DNA of 64,000 bases from Alphaproteobacteria bacterium (GCA_024742605.1 JANSYC010000012.1:1-64000), one strand, 5' to 3'. Counted from the first letter of the stretch, positions 1-10,454 are shown. Numbers and translations: made by a program. Notes: generated from the letters alone by a model not told the origin.

Positions 1-427
1 CGACGAACAGGGCATCCGGTAATTGCCGTTCGATCCGGGCCGATTTGACCCAGGGCAGCGACATCACCCGATCCCGCGCCTCTTCCAGGTCGACCGCGAG
101 GATCGGAGTGCCGCGCGCAACGTTGAGGGCCGCAAGCAAATCATCGCCCAGGGTCTCCCGGCGCCCCACCACCAGAACCTCGTCGACCCGAAGTCCCGCG
201 TCGGCCGTCAGCTTGACCATGCCGTCGCTGGTCGTCCGCCAGGCATGGTTCACCACTCCGGTGCGCACCGCCCAGCCGATGCCGGCGCCGATCCCGGCGA
301 TCACGCAGACCGCCAGACCGAAGCGGATCGCCGGTCCGCGCCATTTCGGCGCCTGCCGTCGACGCACGGGCGCGCGGCGCGCGGTGGTCGTGCCTTTTGG
401 AGCGGCGGAAGGTTTCAGGAGTCGCAT
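1..427 (-). CDS. ftsQ: cell division protein FtsQ, partial (C-terminus outside window)
   Basis: The N-terminal 142 residues of FtsQ, the bitopic inner-membrane protein that links FtsB/FtsL to the rest of the divisome. A basic, Arg/Lys-rich cytoplasmic tail (residues 1-33) is followed by one membrane segment (about 34-54) and a periplasmic POTRA-like stretch (about 65 onward) ending in the family-like LPWVKSARIERQLPD. The start is ATG at 427 with GGAGG four bases upstream. It overlaps the end of ddlB by 13 bases. Position after ddlB is the usual alphaproteobacterial dcw order, with ftsA and ftsZ expected just beyond the left edge. Recognition rests on topology, POTRA-like sequence and synteny. 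Confidence 0.9.
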   Translation of the reverse strand, partial: MRLLKPSAAPKGTTTARRAPVRRRQAPKWRGPAIRFGLAVCVIAGIGAGIGWAVRTGVVNHAWRTTSDGMVKLTADAGLRVDEVLVVGRRETLGDDLLAALNVARGTPILAVDLEEARDRVMSLPWVKSARIERQLPDALFV

Positions 428-1347
428 TTCGCCTCCCGGATCATTCGGGTCACCAGTTCGGGGAAGGGAATGCCGCGATAGGCCGCCTGTTCCGGAACCA
501 GCGAGGTCGGGGTCATCCCGGGTTGGGTGTTGATCTCCAGGAGGTAGAGATCACCCGGATCCCGCTCGGTGTCGTCGTAGCGCAGATCGGTCCGCGCCAC
601 GCCCCGGCATCCCAGGGCGCGGTACGCCGCTTCGGAAACCTCCAGCGCCTGTCGGGTGATCGCCTCGGGCAGCTTTGCCGGCAGGACGTGAACCGAACCG
701 CCGTCGGCGTACTTGGCTTCGTAGTCGTAGAACCCGCGATCCGATGTGATCTCGGTGACCGCCAGTGCCTCGCCGTCCATAACCGCAACGGTCAGTTCCC
801 GGCCCGCGATGAACCGCTCCACCAGAACGTACCGTCCGAAGGTCCAGTCCTCAGCGGTCGGCCGGTAGTTGCAGCCTTCCTTGACGATATGGACACCGAC
901 GCTGGAGCCCTGGTCGATCGGCTTGACCACATAGGGCGGCTCCATCGGATGGCCGTCGGAGAAATCGTCGATGGTCAGCACCATGCCTTCGGGGCAACGC
1001 AGGCCCAGGCGCGCGAAGACGTCCTTGGCCTTTGGTTTGTCCATGGCCATGGCTGAGGCCAGCACGCCGGAATGGGTGTACGGCAACCCCATGATGTTCA
1101 GCAGACCCTGGATATTGCCGTCTTCGCCGATCGGTCCGTGCAAGGCGTTGAAGACCACGTCGGCGCCGACCTCGGTCAGCTTGGCGGCCACATCCCGGCC
1201 GACATCGACCTCCGTCACCTTGAAACCGGCAGTGCGCAGCGCCTTGGCGCATTCGGCGCCGGTGGACAGGGAGACATCGCGCTCGGCGGACCAGCCGCCC
1301 TTCAGCAGGGCCACATGGGTTTCGGAATTCCGCATCTGGGTGCTCAT
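415..1347 (-). CDS. ddlB: D-alanine--D-alanine ligase
   Basis: A 310-residue ATP-grasp ligase that makes D-Ala-D-Ala for the peptidoglycan pentapeptide in the cytoplasm. Visible family motifs are LLKGGWSAERDVSLSTG near the N-terminus, HGPIGEDGNIQG, DQGSSVGV in the ATP-grasp region, and EINTQPGMTPTSLVP near the C-terminus. The ATG at 1347 overlaps the murB stop as ATGA, so translation is probably coupled; a second in-frame ATG lies four codons in. The last codons overlap the ftsQ start. Length and motifs are normal for Ddl. Confidence 0.96.
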   Translation of the reverse strand: MSTQMRNSETHVALLKGGWSAERDVSLSTGAECAKALRTAGFKVTEVDVGRDVAAKLTEVGADVVFNALHGPIGEDGNIQGLLNIMGLPYTHSGVLASAMAMDKPKAKDVFARLGLRCPEGMVLTIDDFSDGHPMEPPYVVKPIDQGSSVGVHIVKEGCNYRPTAEDWTFGRYVLVERFIAGRELTVAVMDGEALAVTEITSDRGFYDYEAKYADGGSVHVLPAKLPEAITRQALEVSEAAYRALGCRGVARTDLRYDDTERDPGDLYLLEINTQPGMTPTSLVPEQAAYRGIPFPELVTRMIREAKCDS

Positions 1348-2321
1348 GTCTCGGGTACTCCCATCGCAACCGGATCCCGGCCTTCGGCTGGTACGCCCAC
1401 GCGCTTGATCTCCCAGCGCAGCTTCACACCGCTGGTCTCGAACACCCGGCGGCGGATTTCCTCGCCCAGCCGCTCGATGTCCTCTCCGGTGGCATTGCCG
1501 GCATTCAGTAGAAAATTGCAGTGCAGCTCCGAGACCATGGCCCCGCCGATCCGCAGCCCCCGGCACCCGGCCGCATCGATCAGCTGCCACGCCTTGTGGC
1601 CCTCGGGATTTGCGAAGGTGGACCCGCCGGTCGGTACCCGACGCGGTTGGGTCTTTTCCCGAGCATCCCGGATGTCCCGCATAGCTGTCGCGATGGTGTC
1701 CGGATCGCCCGTCCGAGCCTGAAAAACAGCGCTGGTGAAGATCCAGTCCGCGGGCACGTCTGAGTGGCGATAGGACATCCCCATCTGGGCGGTCGTCAGG
1801 GTATGGCCGTGACCCAGCCCATCGATTGCACGCGCCGAGATCAGCACGTCCTTGGTCTCCGAGCCGTAGGCGCCCGCATTCATCCGCAAGGCACCACCGA
1901 TCGTGCCCGGAATGCCGGACAGGAACTCCAGCCCGGTCAGCCCGGCGCGCTGAGCGGCGGCGGCGACCGTGACATCGAGGGCCCCAGCCCCGGCGACCAC
2001 CTGTCCCTCTCGCGCTTCGACCCCGGCGAACGGCTTTCCGAAGCGAATCACCACCCCGGGCAGGCCGCCGTCGCGGACCAGCATGTTGGAGCCGACGCCA
2101 ATTGCAGTGACCGGCACGTCCATCGGACGGGCCGACAGGAAATCGATCAAGTCCTCCTCGTCGGCCGGACGGAACACGACCTCGCAGGGCCCGCCGACCC
2201 GGAACCAGGTCAGCTCGGCCAGAGGCACGTTCTCGCGGTACTGGCCGCGCACCTGCGGCAGCCGATCAATCAGCTTTGACATCGGACGACGCGTCCTCGG
2301 GCGCTCGAGTGTCGGGTTCAT
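1344..2321 (-). CDS. murB: UDP-N-acetylenolpyruvoylglucosamine reductase
   Basis: MurB, a 325-residue FAD- and NADPH-dependent reductase that forms UDP-MurNAc. Family segments are [17 protein letters not shown] (FAD domain), [46 protein letters not shown] and [26 protein letters not shown]; the Ser in GGSTF is the expected proton donor. The region around 270 lacks the extra loop of enterobacterial (type I) MurB, so it looks type II. I chose the ATG at 2321 because it forms an ATGA overlap with the murC stop. The downstream ATG at 2282 (MSKLIDRLP) is an alternative. Confidence 0.96.
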   Translation of the reverse strand: MNPTLERPRTRRPMSKLIDRLPQVRGQYRENVPLAELTWFRVGGPCEVVFRPADEEDLIDFLSARPMDVPVTAIGVGSNMLVRDGGLPGVVIRFGKPFAGVEAREGQVVAGAGALDVTVAAAAQRAGLTGLEFLSGIPGTIGGALRMNAGAYGSETKDVLISARAIDGLGHGHTLTTAQMGMSYRHSDVPADWIFTSAVFQARTGDPDTIATAMRDIRDAREKTQPRRVPTGGSTFANPEGHKAWQLIDAAGCRGLRIGGAMVSELHCNFLLNAGNATGEDIERLGEEIRRRVFETSGVKLRWEIKRVGVPAEGRDPVAMGVPET

Positions 2322-3811
2322 CCCGCCCCTCCGCCGCCGGAACGGCCTTTCGGGAACGGAATCGGTTCGGCCGCCGAACCCGGCGCCGCACGCGGTCCGT
2401 CGCCGAGAATGTGAGAGAGCTGCTCGGGCAGAGCCTGCGCCCAAGCGGTGATGTTGCCGGCCCCCAGGCAGACGACCATGTCGCCCTCTCGTCCGAGATC
2501 CGAGACATGGCTTGCCAGTTCGACCGGGTCCCGCAGGGCGATAACATTGCGGTGGCCGCGCGCGCGCAGTCCGTCGACCAGCGAATCCCGGTCGGCCCCG
2601 GCAATCGGCGATTCCCCCGCCGCATAAACGTCCGCCACCAGCACCGTGTCGGCATCGTTGAAACAGGAGCAGAAATCCTCGAACAGATCACGCAGCCGGG
2701 TGTAGCGGTGCGGCTGAACCACGGCGATCACCTGGCCGTCTGGGCAGGCTTGACGTGCGGCCGACAGAACCGCTGAAATCTCTACCGGATGATGACCGTA
2801 ATCGTCGATCACGGTGATGCCGCCGACCTCACCGGTCTTGGTGAACCGCCGTTTCACGCCGCCGAAGTTCTCAAGTCCGGCCCGAACCACCTGGTCCGAC
2901 AGCCCCATCTCGGCGGCGACCGCGACGGCGGCCAGCGCGTTCTGCACGTTGTGCCGGCCGTACATCGGCAGCACCAGATTCTCCAGCCGCCGTTCGGTGC
3001 CGTCCAGTCGGTCGGTGATGACCGCCGTGAACCGTGAGCCCGCTGGGGTGATGTTGACCTCGACACCGCGCACATCCGCCTGAGGGCCGAATCCGTAGGT
3101 GACGATCCGCCGGTCGGACACCCTCGGAATTAGGGCCTGCACCGTCGGGTGATCTAGGCACATGGCGGCGAATCCGTAGAACGGAATGTTCTGGACGAAG
3201 GACTGAAACGCAGCCTGAAGGTTTTCGAACGACCCGTGATGATCCAGGTGCTCCGGATCGATATTGGTGACCACGCCTATGGTCGCCGGCAGCTTGACGA
3301 AGGTGCCGTCGCTCTCATCGGCTTCGACCACCATCCAGTCACCCTCGCCCAGGCGGGCATTGGTCCCGATCGCGTTGATGATCCCGCCGTTGATGATGGT
3401 CGGATCCATGGCGGCCGCATCCAGCACCGCCGACACCAGCGAGGTGGTGGTGGTCTTGCCGTGGGTTCCGGCGACCGCGATCGCCCATTTCAGCCGCATC
3501 AGTTCGGCCAGCATTTCCGAGCGGTGGACGACCGGAATCATGCGCGCCCGCGCGGCCGCGACTTCCGGGTTGTCCGCCTTGATCGCGGTCGAGATCACCA
3601 CAATGGCGACATCCTCGACATTCGCGGCCTCATGGCCGATCAGCACCTTGATGCCCAGATTCTGCAGCCGTTTGACGTTCGGATTCTCGGAGATGTCGCT
3701 GCCCTGAACCGAATAGCCGAGATTGTGCAGCACCTCGGCGATGCCGCTCATTCCGATCCCGCCGACGCCGACGAAATGCATGGTCCCGATGGAGAGGGGG
3801 ATCTGTCTCAT
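2318..3811 (-). CDS. murC: UDP-N-acetylmuramate--L-alanine ligase
   Basis: MurC, 497 residues, adds L-Ala to UDP-MurNAc in the cytoplasm. The N-terminal nucleotide fold [18 protein letters not shown] is diagnostic of MurC, followed by the ATP P-loop [10 protein letters not shown], the Mur central domain DPEHLDHHG, and the C-terminal [10 protein letters not shown]. It starts with ATG at 3811, overlapping the murG stop as ATGA, and its stop overlaps the murB start in the same way. Its C-terminal tail is Gly-rich (GRSGGGGAG) and probably disordered. Confidence 0.97.
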   Translation of the reverse strand: MRQIPLSIGTMHFVGVGGIGMSGIAEVLHNLGYSVQGSDISENPNVKRLQNLGIKVLIGHEAANVEDVAIVVISTAIKADNPEVAAARARMIPVVHRSEMLAELMRLKWAIAVAGTHGKTTTTSLVSAVLDAAAMDPTIINGGIINAIGTNARLGEGDWMVVEADESDGTFVKLPATIGVVTNIDPEHLDHHGSFENLQAAFQSFVQNIPFYGFAAMCLDHPTVQALIPRVSDRRIVTYGFGPQADVRGVEVNITPAGSRFTAVITDRLDGTERRLENLVLPMYGRHNVQNALAAVAVAAEMGLSDQVVRAGLENFGGVKRRFTKTGEVGGITVIDDYGHHPVEISAVLSAARQACPDGQVIAVVQPHRYTRLRDLFEDFCSCFNDADTVLVADVYAAGESPIAGADRDSLVDGLRARGHRNVIALRDPVELASHVSDLGREGDMVVCLGAGNITAWAQALPEQLSHILGDGPRAAPGSAAEPIPFPKGRSGGGGAG

Positions 3812-4995
3812 GCGACGGCTCGCTGGTTGGTCGACGAAAGGACATCCGGGTCGGATGACGCGTTATCGGGCAAGGCCTGACCGGCACGCAGGCGCGCGCT
3901 GTCAGCGACCAGATCGGCCAGCCGCTCGACCGCGTCCGGCACGCCCGCGTCGCGGGCCGCTTCTGCGGCGGCGGTCAGGGTCGCCGGGTGGACCATGAGG
4001 TCTTCCAACTGCCGCGACAGCCGCTCGGCGGAAAGGTCCGCCTGCGGGAAGCTCCAGGCGGCCCCTTGGCTCTCGATCGCGGCGGCATTGGCGGTCTGGT
4101 GATCGTCGGTCGCGTGCGGATAGGGCACCAGCAGGGCCGGCCGACCGACCACCGTGTTCTCGGCCACCGTCGACGCCCCCGACCGGCAAACCAGCAGATG
4201 CGCCGCCGCCAGCCGGTCGGGCATATCGTCGAAGAATTTACGCACCGTCGCCTCAACCCCGAGACGTCGGTAGGTGTTTGTCACCAGATCCAACTCGGTG
4301 TCGCGCGCTTGTTGACTGATTCGGATGCGGGCGCGCAAGGCTTCCGGCAGGTTCGCGATCGCTTCCGGGATCAATTCCGCGAAGACGCTGGCACCCTGAC
4401 TTCCGCCGGTCACCAGCAACTCGAATTTTCCGGTTTCGACCAGGGCCGGGTAGCCCCGCTCCCGCAATGCGCGAATGCCGGCCCGCACCGGATTACCGGT
4501 CATGAGAACCGCATCCCGCGCGTCGGCCGGGACCTTCTCGACCTGCGCGAAGGAGGTGGCGATCGCCGTCGCCCGGCTTGCCAGCAGACGATTGGCACGA
4601 CCCAACACGGCATTCTGCTCGTGCAGGACGATCGGGATCTGCCGGGCATAGGCGGCGATCACCGGCGGCACGCTGACATAGCCCCCGAACGCGACGACCA
4701 CGGCCGGCTTCTGCCGGTGAACGATCTTGCGGCATTCCATGAAGCCGCGCGCCAAGGTGACGGCGGCCTTGAGCTTCGCAAGCAGGCCCCGTCCGGCGAG
4801 ACCGGCGGCATGAATGCGGAAGATTTCAAGATCACCCGCCTGGGTCTCGAAAGCCGTACCCCGTTTGTCGGTGATCAGGCCGACCCGCCAGCCACGGGCC
4901 AGCAGAGTCTCGGCCAGCGCCCGGGCCGGGAACACGTGACCCCCGGTGCCACCGGCGGCGATCAGGGCGAGCGGTGCGGTCGAAGCGGCCGTCAT
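3808..4995 (-). CDS. murG: UDP-GlcNAc:lipid I GlcNAc transferase
   Basis: MurG, 395 residues, a GT28 glycosyltransferase on the cytoplasmic face of the membrane that converts lipid I to lipid II. The glycine-rich loop [15 protein letters not shown] is near the N-terminus and a second, [11 protein letters not shown], lies mid-protein. [13 protein letters not shown] and [10 protein letters not shown] are the acceptor- and UDP-GlcNAc-binding segments. The ATG at 4995 overlaps the ftsW stop by ATGA. The substrate, lipid I, is made by MraY, whose gene is not in this cluster. Confidence 0.97.
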   Translation of the reverse strand: MTAASTAPLALIAAGGTGGHVFPARALAETLLARGWRVGLITDKRGTAFETQAGDLEIFRIHAAGLAGRGLLAKLKAAVTLARGFMECRKIVHRQKPAVVVAFGGYVSVPPVIAAYARQIPIVLHEQNAVLGRANRLLASRATAIATSFAQVEKVPADARDAVLMTGNPVRAGIRALRERGYPALVETGKFELLVTGGSQGASVFAELIPEAIANLPEALRARIRISQQARDTELDLVTNTYRRLGVEATVRKFFDDMPDRLAAAHLLVCRSGASTVAENTVVGRPALLVPYPHATDDHQTANAAAIESQGAAWSFPQADLSAERLSRQLEDLMVHPATLTAAAEAARDAGVPDAVERLADLVADSARLRAGQALPDNASSDPDVLSSTNQRAVA

Positions 4996-6119
4996 GGCAG
5001 GTCCTCCCCGGCGCCGGACCGTCGTCTGGTGAGGGCCAGGGCCATACCCATCGCGATCCCCAGGGCGATCAGCGACGAGCCGCCGTAGGATAGGAAGGGC
5101 AACGTCATGCCCTTGGCCGGCATCAGGTTGACCGCCGAGCCCATATGGACCAGCGCCTGCAAGGCGAACTGGGTCAGCAGACCGGTTGCCGCCAGCAGCA
5201 CGAACAGGCTCGGCTCCGACAGCAGGCGCGCGTAGCCGCGCAGCACGATGAAGGCGTAGATCGAAATGATCACCAGACAGGCGATGCCGCCGAACTCCTC
5301 GCCTGCGACCGAGAAGATGAAGTCGGCGTGGGCATCCGGCAGGTAGGCTTTCACCGTGCCCTCACCCGGTCCGGTTCCCATAAGTCCGCCGTTCATGAAG
5401 GCTTCGAGCGACCGGTCGACCTGGTAGCTGTCACCCGAAGACGGGTCGAGGAACCGGTCGATCCGGCTGCTCACATGCGGGAACAGAAAATAGGCCCCGA
5501 TCAGACCGGACACGCCCAAACCGATCAGACCGAACACCAGCACCAGCGGCATACCCGCCAGAAAGAACTGACCGAACCAGATCGCGCTGACCACCACCGT
5601 CATCCCCAGATCCGGCTGGGACAGCAGCAACGCCACCACGATCAGATACAGCCCGATCGCTACGATATGGCCGGGAAACTCGGGATCCCGCCGCCATTCG
5701 GCGAACATCCATGCACTGGCCACCGCAAAGAAGGGCTTTGCGAATTCGCTGGGCTGGAGGGTCATGCCCCCGATTCCGATCCAGCGGTGAGCGCCTTTGA
5801 TCTCGGGGCCGATCAACGGCACCAGCAGCAGCAATCCCAGGGTCACGGCCAGTCCGAGGCAACTGAAACGGCGCACCTGCACCGGGGTCATCAGCGACAC
5901 CCCGACCATCACCAGCAGCGCCACCGGCAGGATCATGAACTGGCGGCGGACGAAGTAGAGGCCGTCCAGATTGATCCGCTCCGCCACCGGTGGGCTTGCC
6001 GCCATCACCAGCAATGCGCCGATCAGGACCAGCAGGAACAGCGCGCCCAAGGTCCACCGGTCAACGGTCCACCACCACCGGCCCAGAACGCTCGTATCCG
6101 TGCGGGCGATCGTGCTCAT
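4992..6119 (-). CDS. ftsW: SEDS glycosyltransferase FtsW
   Basis: FtsW, 375 residues, the septal SEDS-family peptidoglycan polymerase partner of FtsI. Multiple hydrophobic spans (about nine or ten) are evident, with SEDS hallmarks GGMTLQPSEFAKPFF, LLLSQPDLGMTVVV, GTGPGEGTVKAYLPDAHADFIFSVAGEE and a C-terminal GMTLPFLSYGGSSLIALGIAMG. The conserved loop Asp of ...DAHADF is present. ATG at 6119 overlaps the murD stop as ATGA. Position between murD and murG favours FtsW over RodA. Confidence 0.96.
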   Translation of the reverse strand: MSTIARTDTSVLGRWWWTVDRWTLGALFLLVLIGALLVMAASPPVAERINLDGLYFVRRQFMILPVALLVMVGVSLMTPVQVRRFSCLGLAVTLGLLLLVPLIGPEIKGAHRWIGIGGMTLQPSEFAKPFFAVASAWMFAEWRRDPEFPGHIVAIGLYLIVVALLLSQPDLGMTVVVSAIWFGQFFLAGMPLVLVFGLIGLGVSGLIGAYFLFPHVSSRIDRFLDPSSGDSYQVDRSLEAFMNGGLMGTGPGEGTVKAYLPDAHADFIFSVAGEEFGGIACLVIISIYAFIVLRGYARLLSEPSLFVLLAATGLLTQFALQALVHMGSAVNLMPAKGMTLPFLSYGGSSLIALGIAMGMALALTRRRSGAGEDLP

Positions 6120-7540
6120 GACGCCACCTGCTTGCCGTTGGAGCCCTTTTCCGGGATCAGAAGATCGAGCACCAGTGACCGGAACCGGTCGCCACGCGCC
6201 TCAAAACTCGTGAACTGGTCCCAGGAGGCGGCCGCCGGAGACAGCAGGACCACCGCCCCGGGAATACCGTCCTTAGTGGCGTCCGCGTGGGCCTGTTTGA
6301 CGGCGCTTTCCAGCGTCCGGCACAGCACGGCCGGACACGCATCGCCGATCTGACGGGCGAACAGGCCGGCCGCTTCACCGATCAGATAAGCGCGACGGAC
6401 CTGCGGGAAATGTTCGGACAATCCGGCGATCCCGCCTTCCTTGGCCTGCCCACCGGCGATCCAGTAGATCGGGTCGTAGCAGGACAGCGCGCGGGCGGCG
6501 GCGTCCGCATTGGTCGCCTTACTGTCGTTCACATAGGTGACCGGGCCGACCGCCGCGACCCGTTCCTGGCGATGGGCCAAGCCGGGAAAACTACGGATGC
6601 CGGCGATGATGGCCGCGCGGTCGATCTTCAGGCCGATACAGGCGGCATAGGCGGCCGCCGCGTTCTGCGCGTTGTGCGGGCCGGGAAGAGCGGGCGCGCT
6701 GGACAGATCCAGGATGGTCTCGGGCCGGCCGGTGCGGCCATCGACCAGCACCCCATTGGAGCCGTAGACACCGCCGACCACATGCCAGGTCCCGGAAATC
6801 TCCAGCACCCTCCGGCCGAGCTGGCGCAGATCCTCCGCCACGCTTTCGGACGGGGCATCGTCAACGCCGACCACGGCAAGCGCCGTGGCCGATTGCTTGG
6901 CGAACATCCGACGCTTGGCAGTGATATAGCCCGCCAGATCGCCATGCCGCTCGATATGATCTGGACTGAGATTCAGCCAGACCGCCACATCCGGCGCGAG
7001 CGAGGGCGTGATTTCCAGCTGATAGGAACTCAATTCCAGAACGATGACGCCGCCAGGCCCCGGATCGTTGAAGTCGAGCGCCGGACGACCGAGATTGCCG
7101 CCGACTTCGACCGCGACACCCGCCTGGGTCAGGATATGGCCGATCAGGGCCGTGGTGGTCGATTTGCCGTTGGTGCCCGTGATCCCCACAACCCGGCGCC
7201 GGTCGTCCCCCTGCGGCAGGCCGCGAAGCAGAAGTTCCACATCGCCGATGATCGGAACGCCGAGGACCTTGGCCGTCGCCGCGGCAGGATGCGGTTTCGG
7301 ACGGGTGTGCGGAATGCCGGGCGAGAGCACCAGGGCCACCGCGCCCTCCAGCCCGTCCACTGCCAGATCGAAAAGCTGCACGCCGGGAATGGCTTCGGCC
7401 GCATTCCGACGGTCGGCGCTGTCGTCCCAGGCGCGAACATCGGCACCCGACGCCGCCAGCGCACGAGCCGCCATCAGCCCGGACTTTCCGAGCCCCATGA
7501 CCGCCCACACCTGATCCTTGGCAAAGGAGAGATCGATCAC
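6116..7540 (-). CDS. murD: UDP-N-acetylmuramoyl-L-alanine--D-glutamate ligase
   Basis: MurD, 474 residues, adds D-Glu to UDP-MurNAc-L-Ala. The N-terminal Rossmann-like stretch VWAVMGLGKSGLMAARAL is followed by the P-loop GITGTNGKSTTTALIGH, LELSSYQLE, LNLSPDHIERHG and VNDSKATNADAAARALSCY, all typical of MurD. The start is GTG at 7540, which forms GTGA with the murF stop. mraY normally sits immediately upstream of murD; here murD abuts murF directly. Confidence 0.96.
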   Translation of the reverse strand: MIDLSFAKDQVWAVMGLGKSGLMAARALAASGADVRAWDDSADRRNAAEAIPGVQLFDLAVDGLEGAVALVLSPGIPHTRPKPHPAAATAKVLGVPIIGDVELLLRGLPQGDDRRRVVGITGTNGKSTTTALIGHILTQAGVAVEVGGNLGRPALDFNDPGPGGVIVLELSSYQLEITPSLAPDVAVWLNLSPDHIERHGDLAGYITAKRRMFAKQSATALAVVGVDDAPSESVAEDLRQLGRRVLEISGTWHVVGGVYGSNGVLVDGRTGRPETILDLSSAPALPGPHNAQNAAAAYAACIGLKIDRAAIIAGIRSFPGLAHRQERVAAVGPVTYVNDSKATNADAAARALSCYDPIYWIAGGQAKEGGIAGLSEHFPQVRRAYLIGEAAGLFARQIGDACPAVLCRTLESAVKQAHADATKDGIPGAVVLLSPAAASWDQFTSFEARGDRFRSLVLDLLIPEKGSNGKQVAS

Positions 7541-8979
7541 GCCGAACCCTCCCCGCGATCAAGGGCCTCAAGGGCCTGAACGATCGGCTTCATGTTGGTT
7601 CCAAGCGACCCCTTGACCAGCACCACATCGCCCGGACGCACGGACGCCGCGACGGCGTCGGCCACATCCTCGGACCTGTCGCCATGGGCGGCGACCAGGC
7701 CTTCGGGCAGAACCCGGCGGAGGGCGGTCATTTCGGCACCCACCAGGAACACCCGATCCAGGCCGGCGGTGACGACAGCATCACGCAGCCCCGCATGCGC
7801 GTCTTCGGCGGCGGCTCCCAGCTCCCGCATGTCGCCGAGCACCGCGATCCGACGGCCCGTGCCGTCCGGAGCGGTGTCGGACAGAACGGAGAGTGCCGCG
7901 CGCATGGCGGGCGGGCTGGCGTTGTAGCTTTCGTCGAGCAGGGTGAACCGACCTCCGTCCGTCGTCAGTGTGACGGCGGCGCCGCGGCCGCGACCGGCGC
8001 GCACCTCGGCAAGGCCCGGCAGGGCCGCGGCGATGTCGACGCCAAGCGCGAAAAGGGTCGCGACCACGCCGCAGGAATTCAGCGCCCAGTGCGCCCCCAC
8101 CCCACCGACCGTCCAGGACATCCGGTGCCCGCCGACCGAGGCTGTCACCAGAGTGCCGCCCTCGACCGTCTCATGGGAGAGCAGACGCAGATCGGCCTGA
8201 TCATCCGCCCCGAAACTCACCACACGACCGATCCCCAGCCGCTCGGCCGAGTCGGACAGCCGCGCGAAATGCGGGTTGTCGCGGTTGAGGACCGCCGCGC
8301 CCCCCGGCTCGATCCCCTCAAGGATTTCCGCCTTGGCATCGGCGATCGCCTCGACCGACGGGAAGAATTCAATGTGTACCGGCTCGACCGTGGTGATCAG
8401 CGCCACATGGGGTCGCACCAGGCGGGTCAGCGGGCGGATCTCATCGGCGTGATTCATGCCGAGTTCGAACACGGCGAAGTCGGCGTCCGGAGCTAGGCGG
8501 GCCAAAGACAGGGGCGCGCCGATATGGTTGTTCAGGTTGCCGCGTGTCGCTTCGCATCTGCCGAGCCGCGCCAGACAGGCGGCCAGCATTTCCTTGGACC
8601 CGGTCTTGCCGACGCTTCCCGTCACGGCAGCGATCCGGGCCGAACTGCGCGCCCGCGCCGCCGTGGCCAGACCGACCAGACCGGCAAGCACGTCCGGCAC
8701 CTCGATCAGCGGTGCATCCGTGGCGAGCGCCTCGGGGCGGCGGCTCACCAGTGCGGCGGCCCCGCCGTTCTCCAGCGCCCCCTTGACGTAGTCGTGTCCG
8801 TCCGCCCGCTCCCCGGGCAAGGCCACGAAGATATCGCCGTGCAGGACCTTGCGGCTGTCGATCGTGAGACCGGAGGCCCGCCAGTCGCCGCCATAGGCGA
8901 TCCCGCCGGTCGCGGCGACCGCCTGATCGCGGGTCCAAAGCGGGGTTGACGGGCTGGTGCGGAGAGCGGCGGCGGTCAT
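7537..8979 (-). CDS. murF: UDP-MurNAc-tripeptide--D-alanyl-D-alanine ligase
   Basis: MurF, 480 residues, attaches the D-Ala-D-Ala dipeptide supplied by Ddl. Visible motifs are GLTIDSRKVLHGDIFVALPGE (UDP-binding N-domain), the P-loop VTGSVGKTGSKEMLA, NLNNHIGAPLSLARL, ELGMNHADEI and LDESYNASPPAMRAAL. ATG at 8979 overlaps the murE stop as ATGA. The stop shares a GTGA with murD, so there is no room for mraY between them. Confidence 0.96.
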   Translation of the reverse strand: MTAAALRTSPSTPLWTRDQAVAATGGIAYGGDWRASGLTIDSRKVLHGDIFVALPGERADGHDYVKGALENGGAAALVSRRPEALATDAPLIEVPDVLAGLVGLATAARARSSARIAAVTGSVGKTGSKEMLAACLARLGRCEATRGNLNNHIGAPLSLARLAPDADFAVFELGMNHADEIRPLTRLVRPHVALITTVEPVHIEFFPSVEAIADAKAEILEGIEPGGAAVLNRDNPHFARLSDSAERLGIGRVVSFGADDQADLRLLSHETVEGGTLVTASVGGHRMSWTVGGVGAHWALNSCGVVATLFALGVDIAAALPGLAEVRAGRGRGAAVTLTTDGGRFTLLDESYNASPPAMRAALSVLSDTAPDGTGRRIAVLGDMRELGAAAEDAHAGLRDAVVTAGLDRVFLVGAEMTALRRVLPEGLVAAHGDRSEDVADAVAASVRPGDVVLVKGSLGTNMKPIVQALEALDRGEGSA

Positions 8980-10454
8980 GCGGCCCCTCCCCGGATCGCT
9001 GCCACAGCGGCGCGTGCCACGGTCACGTCGTCGAACGGGTGTTTGACGCCTTTGATCTCCTGGCCGGATTCGTGACCCTTGCCGGCAATCACCAGCACGT
9101 CGCCCGGGCCGAGGCGGGCCACCGCACTATGGATCGCCTCCTCGCGGCCGCCGATCTCCTCGGTGACGGTCGGTGCCCCCGCCAGTGCCTGACGGCGGAT
9201 CTCCGCGGGATCCTCGGACCTCGGGTTGTCGTCGCTCAGAACCGGGTGATCGGCAAAGGCCGCGACCCGTTCCGCCATCATCGGGCGCTTGCCGGGATCG
9301 CGATCCCCGCCGCAGCCATAGACGCACCACAGTTTGCCGTCCACATGGGGCCGGATCGCCCCGAGAACGGTCTCGAGGGCGTCCGGCGTATGGGCGAAAT
9401 CCACATAGACCGCCGCCCCATTCTCCAGGGTTGCCGCGAGCTCCAACCGTCCGCGCACACCCGCCAACGTGCCCAGGGCCTCGACCGCTTGGTTCACCGG
9501 AGTGCCGGTCGCCAACGTCAGGCCGAGAGCCGCCATCACGTTCCAGGCCTGGAAGGCGCCGATCAGCGGCAGATCGGCGGAACAGCGCGTCCCGAGGACG
9601 GACAGTTCCAGATGCTGGCCGGTCGGGCGCGCGGCACGGGACAGAATGCGAATGTCTGCTGCGTCGGTCGTTCCGTAGCTGAGGATCCGCTGGTATCCGG
9701 CCCGTGCGGTCTCGGCGAAGATCTCGAATGCGTCGCTGTCCGCATTCAGCACCGCCGTTCCATCGGGCCCCATCACCCGATCGAACAGCCGCAGCTTGGC
9801 GCCGCGATAGGCCGACATGGAGCCGTGGTAGTCGAGATGATCCCGGCTCAGATTGGTGAACGCGGCGGCAGACAGCCGGACGCCGTCCAGCCGGCACTGA
9901 TCAAGGCCATGACTGGACGCCTCCATCGCCAGATGGGTCACACCCCTCTTCGTCAGATCGGACAGCAGCTGATGCAGCCGCACCGGGTCGGGGGTCGTCA
10001 GGCTCGGGCCTTCCGGACCTGCGTCCAGCACCACGCCCAATGTCCCCAAGCTACCGGAGCGCTTGCCCTTCCCGGCCCAGATCTGTCGGGTGAAGTCCGC
10101 CACCGAAGTCTTGCCGTTGGTCCCGGTCACCGCGACCACCGTGTCGGGCTGAACCGCGTAGAACTTGGCCGCCATGCGGGCAAGACGCCGGCGCGGCTCC
10201 TGGTCGGAAATGAACGAGGCCCGTTCCATCACGCGGCCTTCGGTGCCGGGCAGGCTGAGGATGGCCGCAGCGCCTTGGGCGATCGCCTGTTCGATATAGG
10301 CGCGGCCGTCGTGCTGAGCGCCCGGCAAAGCCGCGAACAGCCATCCGGGCCGCACGTCGCGACTGTCCGCCGTCAGACCGGCAATCTCCGGGTCACCCGG
10401 CACCAGAATCAGGGCGGGGGCCGTCACACCGTCGAAAAACTCAGAAAGTCGCAT
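8976..10454 (-). CDS. murE: UDP-MurNAc-L-Ala-D-Glu--meso-diaminopimelate ligase
   Basis: MurE, 492 residues from the chosen ATG at 10454. The P-loop is VTGTNGKTSVADF. The motif DDNPRSEDP contains the DNPR tetrad that marks meso-diaminopimelate-adding MurE rather than the lysine type, so the stem peptide probably carries mDAP. I chose 10454 because a strong ribosome binding site (AGGAGG, about ten bases upstream) precedes it. An in-frame upstream ATG at 10484 would add MKCRREEGSA and overlap ftsI further. The chosen start overlaps ftsI by 14 bases. Confidence 0.95.
   Translation of the reverse strand: MRLSEFFDGVTAPALILVPGDPEIAGLTADSRDVRPGWLFAALPGAQHDGRAYIEQAIAQGAAAILSLPGTEGRVMERASFISDQEPRRRLARMAAKFYAVQPDTVVAVTGTNGKTSVADFTRQIWAGKGKRSGSLGTLGVVLDAGPEGPSLTTPDPVRLHQLLSDLTKRGVTHLAMEASSHGLDQCRLDGVRLSAAAFTNLSRDHLDYHGSMSAYRGAKLRLFDRVMGPDGTAVLNADSDAFEIFAETARAGYQRILSYGTTDAADIRILSRAARPTGQHLELSVLGTRCSADLPLIGAFQAWNVMAALGLTLATGTPVNQAVEALGTLAGVRGRLELAATLENGAAVYVDFAHTPDALETVLGAIRPHVDGKLWCVYGCGGDRDPGKRPMMAERVAAFADHPVLSDDNPRSEDPAEIRRQALAGAPTVTEEIGGREEAIHSAVARLGPGDVLVIAGKGHESGQEIKGVKHPFDDVTVARAAVAAIRGGAA

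Noticed and set aside
5145-6353. 402-codon Gln/His-rich open frame on the plus strand
   Set aside because: Antisense to ftsW and the end of murD; the composition is that of a reverse-complemented membrane protein.
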